Assembly: GCF_002911015.1 (NCBI RefSeq)
Contig: NZ_KZ626891.1
Span: 1 to 59,032, forward strand
DNA length: 59,032 bases
Reading direction: 5' to 3'
Source of the DNA: Streptomyces populi
GTDB lineage: Bacteria > Actinomycetota > Actinomycetes > Streptomycetales > Streptomycetaceae
How positions within the stretch are numbered: position 1 is the first letter of the stretch; each line of letters begins with the position of its first letter. Made by a program: the position numbers and the translations under genes. The notes under the pieces were generated by a model, which had not been told where the DNA came from, did no database searches, and saw only the letters and a list, made by a program, of their open reading frames with translations. Shown here one piece after another: positions 48,714 to 57,843 of this stretch.

Positions 48714-50015
48714 TCAGCGAGGCTGCGGTCGCGCACGCCCGTCGCGTGCGGGGTGCACCCGTCCGACCGGTACGCCCTGCTCGGACTCCAGCTCCGCCAC
48801 GCGCGCCTGCACGGTCGCCGCCGGGCGCAGCGCAGACAGTGCCCGCCAGACGGCGAGATCGTCCTCGCCCCACGGCGCCCGGGCCCAGTCGGCCAGCAGA
48901 TCGGGGTCCCGCCGGGCGATGATCGCCGTCCGCAGCCCGTCGGCGAGCCGTCGCCGCAGCCGTACCACCGCCGGTGCCGTCGAACCCGGCAGCAGCGGAC
49001 CGGCGTACACCGCCGCGGCCGCCGTCACCGCGCCGGTACCGAGCCGCCGCTCCACCACCGCCGCATCGGACTCGACCGGCCGGGTGAGCCGGTAGGGACG
49101 CGAACCCAGCAGTCCCGGTCCGAGGATCCTGCGCAGCCGTGCCAGCTCGGCCCGCAGGGTCACCGGCGTCACCGACTCGTCCTCGTACAGGGCGCACTGC
49201 AACTCGTCGCCCGTCAGACCTTCCGGATGCCGGGCCAGCAGCACGAGGATCTCGCTGTGCCGACGGCTGAGCCTGATCTTCCGTCCGTTCGCGACCAGTT
49301 GGGCCTCGTCGCGCCCCAGGGCGGTCAGTTCGAGGGCGTCGGCCATGGCCCGAGGAGGTGCGAGCAGCGCCAGATGGGTTTCGGCGGCCCGCGCCACCGC
49401 CTGGACGAAGCCGAGACTGTGCGGATGCGCGAGCCCGTCCCCGCCGGTGATGTCCACCGCGCCGAGCACCCGTCCGGTGCGCGGATCGTGCACGGGGGCC
49501 GCCGCGCAGGTCCAGGACTGCACACGCCGGATGAAGTGCTCGGCCGCGAACACCTGCACCGGCCGGTCGACGGCGACCGCCGTGCCCGGGGCGTTCGTTC
49601 CGACCGCCGACTCCGACCACCGCGCGCCCGGCACGAAGTTCATCCGCCCGGCCTGCCGCCGTGTTCCCGGATGGCCCTCGACCCACAGGAGCCTGCCCTG
49701 CGCGTCGCACACGGCCAGCAGATGCTCCCCGTCCGCCGCGAACGTTCCCATGAGTTCCCGGAACAACGGCATCACCCGCGCCAGCGGATGCTCCGCCCGG
49801 TAGGAACCGAGCTCCCCGTCCATGAGTTCCACCCTCGCGGTGCTCTCCGGTACGACGCCCGCCCGCGCCGACCGCCGCCAGGATTCCGCCACCACGGTAC
49901 GCACCGGCCGCGGCACCGTGCCGCCCTCGGTGAACGATTCGTACGCGCGGCGCAGCAGCCGACCCCGCTCGGCGGGATCGGTCCCCGGTTCCAGGGCCAC
50001 CCAAGGATCGGTCAA
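48714..50015 (-). CDS. GAF-domain transcriptional regulator
   Basis: 433 residues from TTG 50015 (GGGAGG five bases before). The N-terminal half resembles the AcoR sensory region: VAESWRRSARAGVVPES, a GAF domain with SAVGTNAPGTA and CAAAPVHDPRTG. The C-terminal half has a winged helix (LSRRHSEILVLLARHPEGLT, TLRAELARLRRILG) in place of a sigma-54 ATPase. It probably senses a small molecule and controls the aldehyde dehydrogenase gene 134 bases downstream. Confidence 0.85.
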   Translation of the reverse strand: MTDPWVALEPGTDPAERGRLLRRAYESFTEGGTVPRPVRTVVAESWRRSARAGVVPESTARVELMDGELGSYRAEHPLARVMPLFRELMGTFAADGEHLLAVCDAQGRLLWVEGHPGTRRQAGRMNFVPGARWSESAVGTNAPGTAVAVDRPVQVFAAEHFIRRVQSWTCAAAPVHDPRTGRVLGAVDITGGDGLAHPHSLGFVQAVARAAETHLALLAPPRAMADALELTALGRDEAQLVANGRKIRLSRRHSEILVLLARHPEGLTGDELQCALYEDESVTPVTLRAELARLRRILGPGLLGSRPYRLTRPVESDAAVVERRLGTGAVTAAAAVYAGPLLPGSTAPAVVRLRRRLADGLRTAIIARRDPDLLADWARAPWGEDDLAVWRALSALRPAATVQARVAELESEQGVPVGRVHPARDGRARPQPR

Positions 50016-50109
50016 CTCGGCCTCCCGGAAGGCGATGCGACTGGGCCCATCGTCACTCCGGGAGCGGGCCTGGACAACCCGTGTGACGCCTCCCTTCCGT
50101 CCGGTGCCG

Positions 50110-50136
50110 CGCGGCGCGCCTGTTCGGGGCGCCGCG
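50110..50136 (-). terminator. Hairpin after the amidase gene
   Basis: CGCGGCGC / GCGCCGCG 8-bp stem with an 11-base loop, just past the stop of the leftward amidase gene. Confidence 0.45.
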
Positions 50137-50151
50137 AGGTCCGCCCCCAGG

Positions 50152-50751
50152 TCAGGCGAAGTTGACGAGTCTGATGTAGCGCGTCCAGTCCCAGTTCGGC
50201 CCGGGATCGGTGTGATCGGTGCCCGGTACCTCGTAGTGTCCGAGGATGTGGGCGCGGTCCTTGGGAATGCCGTACCGGTCGCAGACCGCGGCGGTGAGCC
50301 TGGCCGACTCCTCGTAGAGGGCGTCGGTGAAGTAGGCGGGCCGGTCGATCCAGCCCTCGTGCTCGATTCCGATGCTTCTGGTGTTGTAGTCCCAGTTGCC
50401 CGCGTGCCAGGCGACGTCGCGCTCCCTCACGCACTGGGTGACATGGCCGTCGGCCGAGCGCACGAGATAGTGCGCGGACACTTTCTTCTGCGGATTCTGG
50501 AAGATGGACAGGGTCGTGACGTACGAGGCCTGGGTGACGTGAATGATCACGTAGTCGAGCTCGTAGCTGTAGGGGCGGTCGGAGGCCGTGTAGTTGGAGC
50601 CGGTTGCCGGGATCCACTCGGCGCCCGGATAGTCGACGGCTGCCGGCTGCGCGGTCGCCTTGGCACCAGGGAGCAACGCGTAGGGGAGGGCCGCGAGGGC
50701 TGCGCCCTTGAGCAGCCGCCGTCGGCTCGGGAACGACTGTGCTCGCTCCAT
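50152..50751 (-). CDS. Tat-exported N-acetylmuramoyl-L-alanine amidase (amidase_2)
   Basis: 199 residues. A twin-arginine signal (SRRRLLKGAALAALPYALLP) with an Ala-x-Ala-type site near 34 predicts export. The catalytic domain has IIHVTQAS (first zinc His), AWHAGNWDYNTRSIGIEHEG, GHYEV and TDHTDPG (late His and Asp), the set of zinc amidases that cut the lactyl-Ala bond of peptidoglycan. A short, single-domain cell-wall enzyme or peptidoglycan-recognition-like protein. It has no wall-binding domain. Confidence 0.9.
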   Translation of the reverse strand: MERAQSFPSRRRLLKGAALAALPYALLPGAKATAQPAAVDYPGAEWIPATGSNYTASDRPYSYELDYVIIHVTQASYVTTLSIFQNPQKKVSAHYLVRSADGHVTQCVRERDVAWHAGNWDYNTRSIGIEHEGWIDRPAYFTDALYEESARLTAAVCDRYGIPKDRAHILGHYEVPGTDHTDPGPNWDWTRYIRLVNFA

Positions 50752-50865
50752 GGGGTTGGCCTTTCGTCGGTGGGGGTGGGCCGAGAACCCGCGGCCCGGA
50801 GCCGGGCAGGTCGAAGCGGGTGCCGGAAGCGGAGGGCCGGGCGGGCCTGCCGCGCGGGCCTTGTG

Positions 50866-51879
50866 TCAGCGCCGGAGTGCCGCGGCCGTCTCGCGCAGTC
50901 GGGCGTGCAGTCCGCGATGAGTCTCACGCGCGGGCAGCCATTCCTTGCGCAGCTTGGCGACGCACGTGTAGTTGGTGTCGCAGACGTTCGCGAGCGGAGA
51001 CTCGACCGTCTGCGTCGCGAACTGGTAGGCGTCCAGTTCGCTGAACCCGTAGTCGCGCACCAGCCACTGCACGAGGTCGAGCTGGGATATCCGGAAGGCG
51101 TCCTCCAGCGGGCGCGCCGAGCCGGTCGAGATGATGTGGGTGTCGGACTCGATGCGCGGCCAGGGGGTGGCGACTCCCTTCAGGAGTTCGACGATCACCA
51201 CCGTGTTCATCGCGCATTCGACCGCGACTCCGCAGGTCTCTCCCTCGCCCTGGCGTGCGTGCCCGTCGCCCAGGCTGAGCAGGGCCCCTTCGACGTTCAC
51301 CCCGAGGTAGCAGGTCACTCCGGCCCGCATCTCCGGCGTGTCCATGTTCCCGCCGTGCGCGTCGGGCACCAGCGCGGAGCGCACCTCCAGGTTCGCGGGC
51401 GCCACACCCACGGTGCCGTGCATCGGATCCATCGGCAGTTCGATCCGGATGTCGCTGTCCCGTGCGCTGAACAGCGCGGTCCGGCGCTCCCGGTCGAGCT
51501 GCCAGATCCACACCGTCTCCGGCAGCGGTGGCTGCAGGGACGCCGTGGTGTGCGTGGAGGTCAGGGCTCCGAAGAGGGGGACCGTCGTCGAAGCCGCCCA
51601 GTCACGGGCCGGCTCGATCGAGACGAAGTGGACCGCGACCGTGTCGCCCGGCTCCGCTCCCTCGACATGGAAGGGACCGGTCTGCGGATTGAGGAACGGG
51701 AACTCGCAGACCTCGGACACCAGGTCCTTCTCGGAGCGCACCCGTCCGGCGAAGCAGTCCTCGGTGTACAGATCGAGCACGGTGCCCGGCGCGACGCGTG
51801 CCACGGGTGGCGCGCCGCCGAACGTCCAGGCGAACTCGCCCGGCGCGGGGCGTAAGGTCAGGACCCGGGGGTCGCTCAT
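50866..51879 (-). CDS. Acetamidase/formamidase family protein
   Basis: 337 residues, normal for the family. Hydrolyses simple amides to ammonia and acid. Features are PMHGTVGVAP, the metal/active-site region GGNMDTPEMRAGVTCYLGVN, LSLGDGHARQGEGE, VAVECAM, and LDAYQFATQ near the end. The start overlaps the stop of the permease gene by ATGA, so the two are co-translated; the permease likely imports the amide or amine source. Confidence 0.9.
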   Translation of the reverse strand: MSDPRVLTLRPAPGEFAWTFGGAPPVARVAPGTVLDLYTEDCFAGRVRSEKDLVSEVCEFPFLNPQTGPFHVEGAEPGDTVAVHFVSIEPARDWAASTTVPLFGALTSTHTTASLQPPLPETVWIWQLDRERRTALFSARDSDIRIELPMDPMHGTVGVAPANLEVRSALVPDAHGGNMDTPEMRAGVTCYLGVNVEGALLSLGDGHARQGEGETCGVAVECAMNTVVIVELLKGVATPWPRIESDTHIISTGSARPLEDAFRISQLDLVQWLVRDYGFSELDAYQFATQTVESPLANVCDTNYTCVAKLRKEWLPARETHRGLHARLRETAAALRR

Positions 51880-53360
51880 GGCTGCACGGCTCCGCTCTGT
51901 GAAGGGGCGGGGGGTGAGGTCTCGTCGAGGTGGACACGGGCGGTCGCGGCTATGCGCTCCGGGTGGCGGCGCAGCAGGAAGATCAATATCACGGCACCGA
52001 CCGACATCCAGACACCCACGACCGGCCCGGCGTACGACACCGGCGCGGTCAGTCCGGTCACGAAGTCGAAGACCGGCAGACCCGCGGCGGTCAGCAGCGC
52101 GGGCACGAAGGCGACGATGCCGAGCAGCGGGAACACCAGATGCCGGACGGGGTCGAACAACTCGCGTCGACGGCGCAGGAAGTAGCCCGCACAGGCGAGG
52201 TCGACCACGATGTACACACCGATCACCACGGTGACGATCACCGTCGCGAGGAGCAGGAACGCGGTCACCGGGTCGTACGCGAGACCGAGCCCCAGCATGA
52301 CGGCCACGGCCACGGCGCACTGCACGGCCACCCCGGCCGCGGGGGAGCGGTGTCTCGGGTGCACACGGGCGAAGAACGCGGGGAGGACCCGGATCCTGGC
52401 CAGGGCGAAGGCCGTTCGCGTGGAGACGGTGGCGCACGCGTTGGCGTTGGCGATCGTCGAGTTGACCACCGCGAGGAACACGAGCACCCAGAACAGCCCG
52501 AAGGAAGCGCGCGCCACGCCTTCCCACGAGGCGGCGCCGGAGGCCCCGAACCCGGCGAACCGGTCGGGACCGAAGTACACCGACATGGCGTACGTCGTCA
52601 GGACGTAGACGAACCCGATGGCCAGCGCCGCGCCGAGGACGGCCCGGTGCATCGTGCGGCGCGGGTCCCTGGTCTCCTCCGCGAGCGGGGCCGCCGCCTC
52701 GAACCCGGCGAAGGCGAGCACGGTGTACACCGATCCCGCGAACACGCCGCTGATCCCGTCGTAGCCCTCGGCCGTGTGGGAGGTCCCGAACACCGACAGC
52801 GTGTTGTCCCCGCCGGCCCTGACGATCAGCCATACCGCGAAGACGAGGAAGACCAGCACTTCGAAGACGCCGAGGACGGTGCCGAACCGGGCCGAGGCGC
52901 GGACTCCCCGGTAGCCCGCCACCGCGATGACCACCGCGCCCGCGAGCGACCAGGGCCACCAGAGGTCGTCCGGGTACGAGGACCATTCCTGGTGCAGTGT
53001 GCCCGCCGTCGTGAATCCGAGCTGAAGGAGGAGCAGCGGCGGCACCAGCGCCTCGACGAACACGTAGCCCCAGCCCACGAGGAATCCGGCGGACGGGTGC
53101 AGTCCCCGCGCCGTGTAGGTGGCCACCGAGCCCGCGGAGGGCATCTCACGTGCCAGCTCGGCCACGCACGACGCGGTGAACAGACAGGCCACCAGGGCGA
53201 TCAGCACGGCCAGGGGCAGGCTGCCGCCCGCGAACGCCGCTCCGGACGGGACGGACGCGGCGACCGCCGCCGCAGGCGCCATCGCCGTGATGCTCTGGAA
53301 CAGGACCTCGCGCAGGCCGATCGCCTCACGCCGCAGGCCCGGAACCGCCTCCTCCGACAT
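51876..53360 (-). CDS. APC-superfamily amino acid/amine permease
   Basis: 494 residues from ATG 53360, with GGGGGA upstream; about 12 transmembrane helices. Landmarks are FQSITAMAPAAAVAASVPSG in helix 1, ELAREMPSAGSVATYTARGL, a helix 6-7 region FAGFEAAAPLAEETRDPRRT and NANACATVSTRTAFALAR. These are typical of Streptomyces APC permeases for amino acids or polyamines. Operon with the acetamidase gene. Confidence 0.88.
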   Translation of the reverse strand: MSEEAVPGLRREAIGLREVLFQSITAMAPAAAVAASVPSGAAFAGGSLPLAVLIALVACLFTASCVAELAREMPSAGSVATYTARGLHPSAGFLVGWGYVFVEALVPPLLLLQLGFTTAGTLHQEWSSYPDDLWWPWSLAGAVVIAVAGYRGVRASARFGTVLGVFEVLVFLVFAVWLIVRAGGDNTLSVFGTSHTAEGYDGISGVFAGSVYTVLAFAGFEAAAPLAEETRDPRRTMHRAVLGAALAIGFVYVLTTYAMSVYFGPDRFAGFGASGAASWEGVARASFGLFWVLVFLAVVNSTIANANACATVSTRTAFALARIRVLPAFFARVHPRHRSPAAGVAVQCAVAVAVMLGLGLAYDPVTAFLLLATVIVTVVIGVYIVVDLACAGYFLRRRRELFDPVRHLVFPLLGIVAFVPALLTAAGLPVFDFVTGLTAPVSYAGPVVGVWMSVGAVILIFLLRRHPERIAATARVHLDETSPPAPSQSGAVQP

Positions 53361-53580
53361 CTGAATCCCCCGATCCGACCGGAACACAACCGTCGGCAGG
53401 ACGGCTGCGCCTCGCGTGAATCACGGTACGGCGCTTGCCGGTTGGGCAGGAAGAGTCAGGCGCGGGTCCGTGGACGGCCCGCGGAATGTGGACAACCCGA
53501 TCACCCGCACGGGGGACGTCCCGCGGGTGGCGGCGGGTTTTCCGAGAGCTGCTCCGCTCACCGCATCTCGTGCGTCGCGC

Positions 53581-54789
53581 CTACGGCCGTCCGGCCACCG
53601 ACGCCGGGTCGTCGAGCACCCCGCGTACCACCGAATGCGCCGCGCCGAGCAGCGGTCCCTCGGATCCCAGGCGGGAAACGGACACGGGGCAGGCGGGGCC
53701 CGCCGTGCGCCGGGTCAACTCGCCCTCCAGCGAAGGGAGCAGCCAGGGCGCGAGCCCGGCGAGGGCCCCGCCCAGCACGACCGTCTCCGGGTCCAGCAGG
53801 TTGACCGCCCCGGTCAGGGCGATGCCGAGCGCTGTTCCGGCGTCGTGCAGGGCACGCCGCGCGTCCGGGTCGCCGTCGGCGGCGCGCCGGGACAGCAGCC
53901 CGACCCGGTCCTCACCCGGTTCGAGTCCTGCGGCGCGCAGAACCGCCTCCTCGCCCGCGTACTGTTCGAGGCACCCGCGTCCGCCGCACGGGCACTCCGG
54001 TCCCTCCGGGCGCACCGGAACGTGCCCCAGCTCGCCCGCGAAACCACGGGTCCCGCGCAGCAGCCGCCCGTCCACGAGCACCGCGGCACCGATGCCGATC
54101 TCCGCGGACACGTGCAGGAAGTCACGAGGTGCCGCGTCCCCGAGCCAGAGTTCCGCGAGCCCGCCGAAGTTGGCTTCGTTGTCCACGGTCAAGGGCCACT
54201 CCGTGGGCAGCAGTTCACCGAGGTCCGTGTCGTGCCAGTCGAGGTTCGGGGCCCGGACCACGGTCCGGGCGTCACGTGCCACGAGTCCGGGGACGGCGAC
54301 GGCGAGGCCGGCGGGCCACAGTCCTTCCCGGTCGGCCTCGGCGACGACCTGGTGCACCAGTGCCGTCAGTTCCTGGATCACGGGCCCGGCCGGCCGGCCG
54401 CGGTTCGTGCCGTGGCGCACGGCGCGGGCCCGCACGGTGCCCCGGAGATCGACCGCGCACACCGCGAGATGGTCGACACCCACCTCCGCGCCGATCCCGG
54501 CGGGACCGTGTCCGCTGACGGTGAGCGCCGAACCGGGCCGCCCCACCCTGCCGGGCCGCTCGGGCCCCAGTTCTTCGAGGAGCCCCGTGCGGATCAGCTC
54601 GTCGACCAGGGTGGACACGGCCGCCCGCGTCAGACCGATGCGGGAGGCGACGGCGGCACGCGACAACGGCCCCTCGTCGCCGACGGTGTGCATGACCCGG
54701 GAGAGGTTGCGGCGGCGCATGCCCTGCTGGGTGTCGGGCAGTCGTCGGCCGGAGCCGGCCGGGTGGGCCTCGTGCAGCGGTGCGGTCAT
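53581..54789 (-). CDS. ROK-family repressor, likely xylose regulator
   Basis: 402 residues. An N-terminal winged helix-turn-helix (SRAAVASRIGLTRAAVSTLV) precedes a ROK sugar-kinase-like domain with ECPCGGRGCLEQY (zinc motif) and the sugar-site GFAGELGH. It lacks obvious kinase conservation around the ATP site, as expected for a repressor. It lies after xylB on the same strand and next to xylA, so it likely represses them until xylose is bound. Confidence 0.88.
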   Translation of the reverse strand: MTAPLHEAHPAGSGRRLPDTQQGMRRRNLSRVMHTVGDEGPLSRAAVASRIGLTRAAVSTLVDELIRTGLLEELGPERPGRVGRPGSALTVSGHGPAGIGAEVGVDHLAVCAVDLRGTVRARAVRHGTNRGRPAGPVIQELTALVHQVVAEADREGLWPAGLAVAVPGLVARDARTVVRAPNLDWHDTDLGELLPTEWPLTVDNEANFGGLAELWLGDAAPRDFLHVSAEIGIGAAVLVDGRLLRGTRGFAGELGHVPVRPEGPECPCGGRGCLEQYAGEEAVLRAAGLEPGEDRVGLLSRRAADGDPDARRALHDAGTALGIALTGAVNLLDPETVVLGGALAGLAPWLLPSLEGELTRRTAGPACPVSVSRLGSEGPLLGAAHSVVRGVLDDPASVAGRP

Positions 54790-54928
54790 GCTTCCGTCGA
54801 TCCTCGTCCGGCCGGTCCCGTCGGCCTGTCTAGGTGCCCGTCCCCACCGGCCGGCCCGGCCGGTGCCGCCCGCACGGGACGTCACTCGTGAGAGCCGGTC
54901 ACGCCGGGGGCGGCACGGTCGGTCCTGA

Positions 54929-56374
54929 TCAGTTCCTGTCCGGCTCCCGTTCGAACAGCGGGGCCGCGTCGGAGAGTACCCCGGTGATCCGCGCGAGCGT
55001 CTCCTCGTCCCGCTCCACGGCGTCGAGCACCGGCCCGCGGGCTGTGCCCCAGCGCCGGGCGACCGAGGCCGGGTCCTCACCCGTCAGCAGGCCCGCCGCC
55101 TGGGCGGCGGCGCCGAGTGCGACCAGTTCCCTGGCCTCGGGCACCTGGACGGGCCGGCCCGAGAGTCGGCGCACGGTCCGCTGCCAGGCCTTGCCCCGTG
55201 CCCCGCCGCCGATCAGCAGCAACGGCGCCGAACGGTCGGCGTCCGTGTCCAGTACCAGGTCGAGGGCGCCCAGCAGGGAGTACACGGCACCGTCGTACGC
55301 GGCCTGGAGCAACTGCCCGCCCGTCGTGTCGTGCCTGAGCCCGTGCAGCAGTCCCGAGGCGTGCGGCAGGTTCGGTGTCCGTTCCCCGTCCAGATAGGGG
55401 AGGAACGTCACCGAGGAGCCGGCCTCGACGGCCTCGCGGTCGAGGCCGAGCAGCGCGGCGAACCGGTCGACGGCCAGCGTGCAGTTCAGTGTGCAGGCCA
55501 GGGGGAGCCAGCCGCCGTGCGCGTCCGCGAATCCCGCCACCGTTCCGGTCGGGTCGGCCGGGCGGTGCGTCGAGACGGCGTACACGGTCCCCGAGGTGCC
55601 GAGGCTGACCACCGGGGTGCCGGGGCGCAGCCCGAGGCCGAGCGCGGCGGCCGCGTTGTCCCCGGTCCCGGCCGCCACCAGGGTGCCCCGTGAGAACGGC
55701 AGCTCACCCCTGGCGTGCACCGTCCCGGCCACCTCGCCCGGCCGGACGACGCGGGGGAGCAGGGCGGGGTCGAGACCGATGTGGGCGAGCACCTCTTCGT
55801 CGTACGCCTCGCTCCCGGAGGCCCACCACCCGGTGCCCGAGGCGTCGCCGCGGTCGGTGGTGCCCTGCCCGGTGAGCCGTTCGGTGAGGTAGTCGTGGGG
55901 CAGCCGGACCGCCGCCGTCGCCCGGACGGCGTCCGGCTCGTGCTCGGCGAGCCAGGCCCACTTCGTGGCCGTGAAGGACGCGGCCGGCACACTGCCGGTC
56001 CGCTCGGCCCAGGCCTTCGGACCGCCGAGTTCCTCGACCAGCCGACGGGCCTGCGGCGCCGAGCGCACGTCGTTCCACAACAGGGCGGGTCGTACGGGTT
56101 CGCCGTGCGCGTCGAGCGTCACGAGCCCGTGCTGCTGCCCGCCGATCGACACCGCCGCCGCCTCGTGGGCGGCGTCTCCGCACTGGCGCAGGGCTTCGCA
56201 CAGCGCGTCCCACCACTGACGGGGGTCGCTCTCGCGGCCCGCCCCGGTGGAGACGGTGTGCGGCGCCTGTCCGCTCGCCACCACCTGTCCCGTCGACGCG
56301 TCGACGACCAGGGCCTTGGTGGACTGGGTGGACGAGTCCACCCCGACGACGAGCGGACCCTCGGCTGCTGACAT
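54929..56374 (-). CDS. xylB: Xylulokinase
   Basis: 481 residues from ATG 56374 (AGGGAG upstream). Phosphorylates D-xylulose to xylulose 5-phosphate with ATP. FGGY-kinase features are VVGVDSSTQSTKALVVD (phosphate loop), SIGGQQHGLV, LLWND, GTGDNAAAALG and LLLIGGGARGKAWQR. It is divergent from xylA over 198 bases and upstream of the ROK repressor. These form one xylose-use locus. Confidence 0.93.
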   Translation of the reverse strand: MSAAEGPLVVGVDSSTQSTKALVVDASTGQVVASGQAPHTVSTGAGRESDPRQWWDALCEALRQCGDAAHEAAAVSIGGQQHGLVTLDAHGEPVRPALLWNDVRSAPQARRLVEELGGPKAWAERTGSVPAASFTATKWAWLAEHEPDAVRATAAVRLPHDYLTERLTGQGTTDRGDASGTGWWASGSEAYDEEVLAHIGLDPALLPRVVRPGEVAGTVHARGELPFSRGTLVAAGTGDNAAAALGLGLRPGTPVVSLGTSGTVYAVSTHRPADPTGTVAGFADAHGGWLPLACTLNCTLAVDRFAALLGLDREAVEAGSSVTFLPYLDGERTPNLPHASGLLHGLRHDTTGGQLLQAAYDGAVYSLLGALDLVLDTDADRSAPLLLIGGGARGKAWQRTVRRLSGRPVQVPEARELVALGAAAQAAGLLTGEDPASVARRWGTARGPVLDAVERDEETLARITGVLSDAAPLFEREPDRN

Positions 56375-56485
56375 CGGGCTCTCCCTCTTCCGCGGCTCCG
56401 CGGGATCTGTGCTGGTCACGGGGGTTTTCGGACCGCCACGGTCCGGATCCCGCAGTTCGTCCCTGGATCGATGTGACCAGGTTTC

Positions 56486-56548
56486 CTACTTCGTCTCTTC
56501 CCAGAGATGCGTCCGCATACTAATTTGTAAACCGCCATGACGAAATAG
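56486..56548. promoter_or_regulatory. Candidate operators in the xylA-xylB intergenic region
   Basis: CTACTTCG (56486-56493) and CGAAATAG (56541-56548) are inverted near-copies about 47 bases apart, flanking an AT-rich stretch with CTAATTTGTAAAC (56519-56531). This is where a ROK xylose repressor would bind between divergent genes. The half-sites are a suggestion only. Confidence 0.4.
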
Positions 56549-56572
56549 TCGGAGCTAGCAAGGAGCCGCGGC

Positions 56573-57739
56573 ATGAACTACCAGCCCACCCTCGAGGACA
56601 GGTTCACCTTCGGCCTGTGGACCGTCGGCTGGCAGGGAAGGGACCCGTTCGGCGACGCCACCCGGCGCGCCCTGGACCCGGTCGAGACCGTCCAGCGACT
56701 GGCCGAGCTCGGTGCCTACGGAGTGACCTTCCACGACGACGACCTGATCCCCTTCGGGTCCTCGGACAGTGAGCGCGAGTCGCACGTCAAGCGGTTCAGG
56801 CAGACCCTGGACGCCACCGGCCTCAAGGTGCCGATGGCCACCACCAACCTGTTCACGCACCCCGTCTTCAAGGACGGCGCGTTCACCTCGAACGACCGCG
56901 ACGTGCGCCGCTACGCACTGCGCAAGACCGTCCGCAACATCGACCTGGCGGTCGAGCTCGGCGCCGAGACGTACGTCGCCTGGGGCGGCCGTGAGGGAGC
57001 CGAGTCCGGTGCCGCCAAGGACGTACGTGTCGCTCTCGACCGCATGAAGGAGGCCTTCGACCTCCTCGGTGAGTACGTGACCTCGCAGGGCTACGACCTG
57101 AGGTTCGCGATCGAGCCCAAGCCGAACGAGCCCCGCGGCGACATCCTGCTCCCCACCGTCGGTCACGCCCTCGCCTTCATCGAGCGCCTGGAGCGTCCGG
57201 AGCTGTACGGCGTCAACCCGGAGGTCGGTCACGAGCAGATGGCCGGCCTGAACTTCCCGCACGGCATCGCGCAGGCCCTGTGGGCGGGCAAGCTGTTCCA
57301 CATCGACCTCAACGGCCAGTCCGGGATCAAGTACGACCAGGACCTGCGGTTCGGCGCGGGCGACCTGCGGGCCGCGTTCTGGCTCGTCGACCTCCTGGAG
57401 AGCGCCGGTTACGCGGGCCCGAAGCACTTCGACTTCAAGCCGCCGCGGACCGAGGACTTCGACGGCGTGTGGGCGTCGGCGGCGGGCTGCATGCGCAACT
57501 ACCTGATCCTGCGCGAGCGCGCGGCGGCGTTCCGTGCCGACCCCGAGGTCCAGGCGGCCCTGCGTGCCTCGCGCCTGCACGAGCTGGCGCAGCCCACCGC
57601 CGAGGACGGCCTCGCGGGGCTGCTCGCCGACCGGACCGCCTTCGAGGACTTCGACGTCGAGGCCGCGGCCGCGCGTGGCATGGCCTTCGAGCAGCTGGAC
57701 CAGCTGGCGATGGACCACCTCCTGGGCGCGCGCGGCTGA
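56573..57739 (+). CDS. xylA: Xylose isomerase
   Basis: 388 residues, the classic actinomycete length (type I). Interconverts D-xylose and D-xylulose. Landmarks are YQPTLEDRFTFGLWTVGWQG, FHDDDL (active-site His and Asp), WGGREG, IEPKPNEPRGD with metal-binding Glu, NPEVGHEQMAGLNF and FHIDLNGQ. AGGAG precedes the start. Confidence 0.97.
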   Translation: MNYQPTLEDRFTFGLWTVGWQGRDPFGDATRRALDPVETVQRLAELGAYGVTFHDDDLIPFGSSDSERESHVKRFRQTLDATGLKVPMATTNLFTHPVFKDGAFTSNDRDVRRYALRKTVRNIDLAVELGAETYVAWGGREGAESGAAKDVRVALDRMKEAFDLLGEYVTSQGYDLRFAIEPKPNEPRGDILLPTVGHALAFIERLERPELYGVNPEVGHEQMAGLNFPHGIAQALWAGKLFHIDLNGQSGIKYDQDLRFGAGDLRAAFWLVDLLESAGYAGPKHFDFKPPRTEDFDGVWASAAGCMRNYLILRERAAAFRADPEVQAALRASRLHELAQPTAEDGLAGLLADRTAFEDFDVEAAAARGMAFEQLDQLAMDHLLGARG

Positions 57740-57759
57740 TCGGACCGCCTTCGAGGGAG

Positions 57760-57781
57760 CGGACCCGCCTTCCGGCGGGTC
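57760..57781 (+). terminator. Terminator after xylA
   Basis: GGACCCGCC / GGCGGGTCC perfect 9-bp stem, 4-base loop, 21 bases past the xylA stop. Confidence 0.7.
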
Positions 57782-57843
57782 CGGCCCGCCCTCCGTGGCG
57801 GCCGCTCTTCGCGCGGAAATTCCGGAATCGTGCGATCCATGGC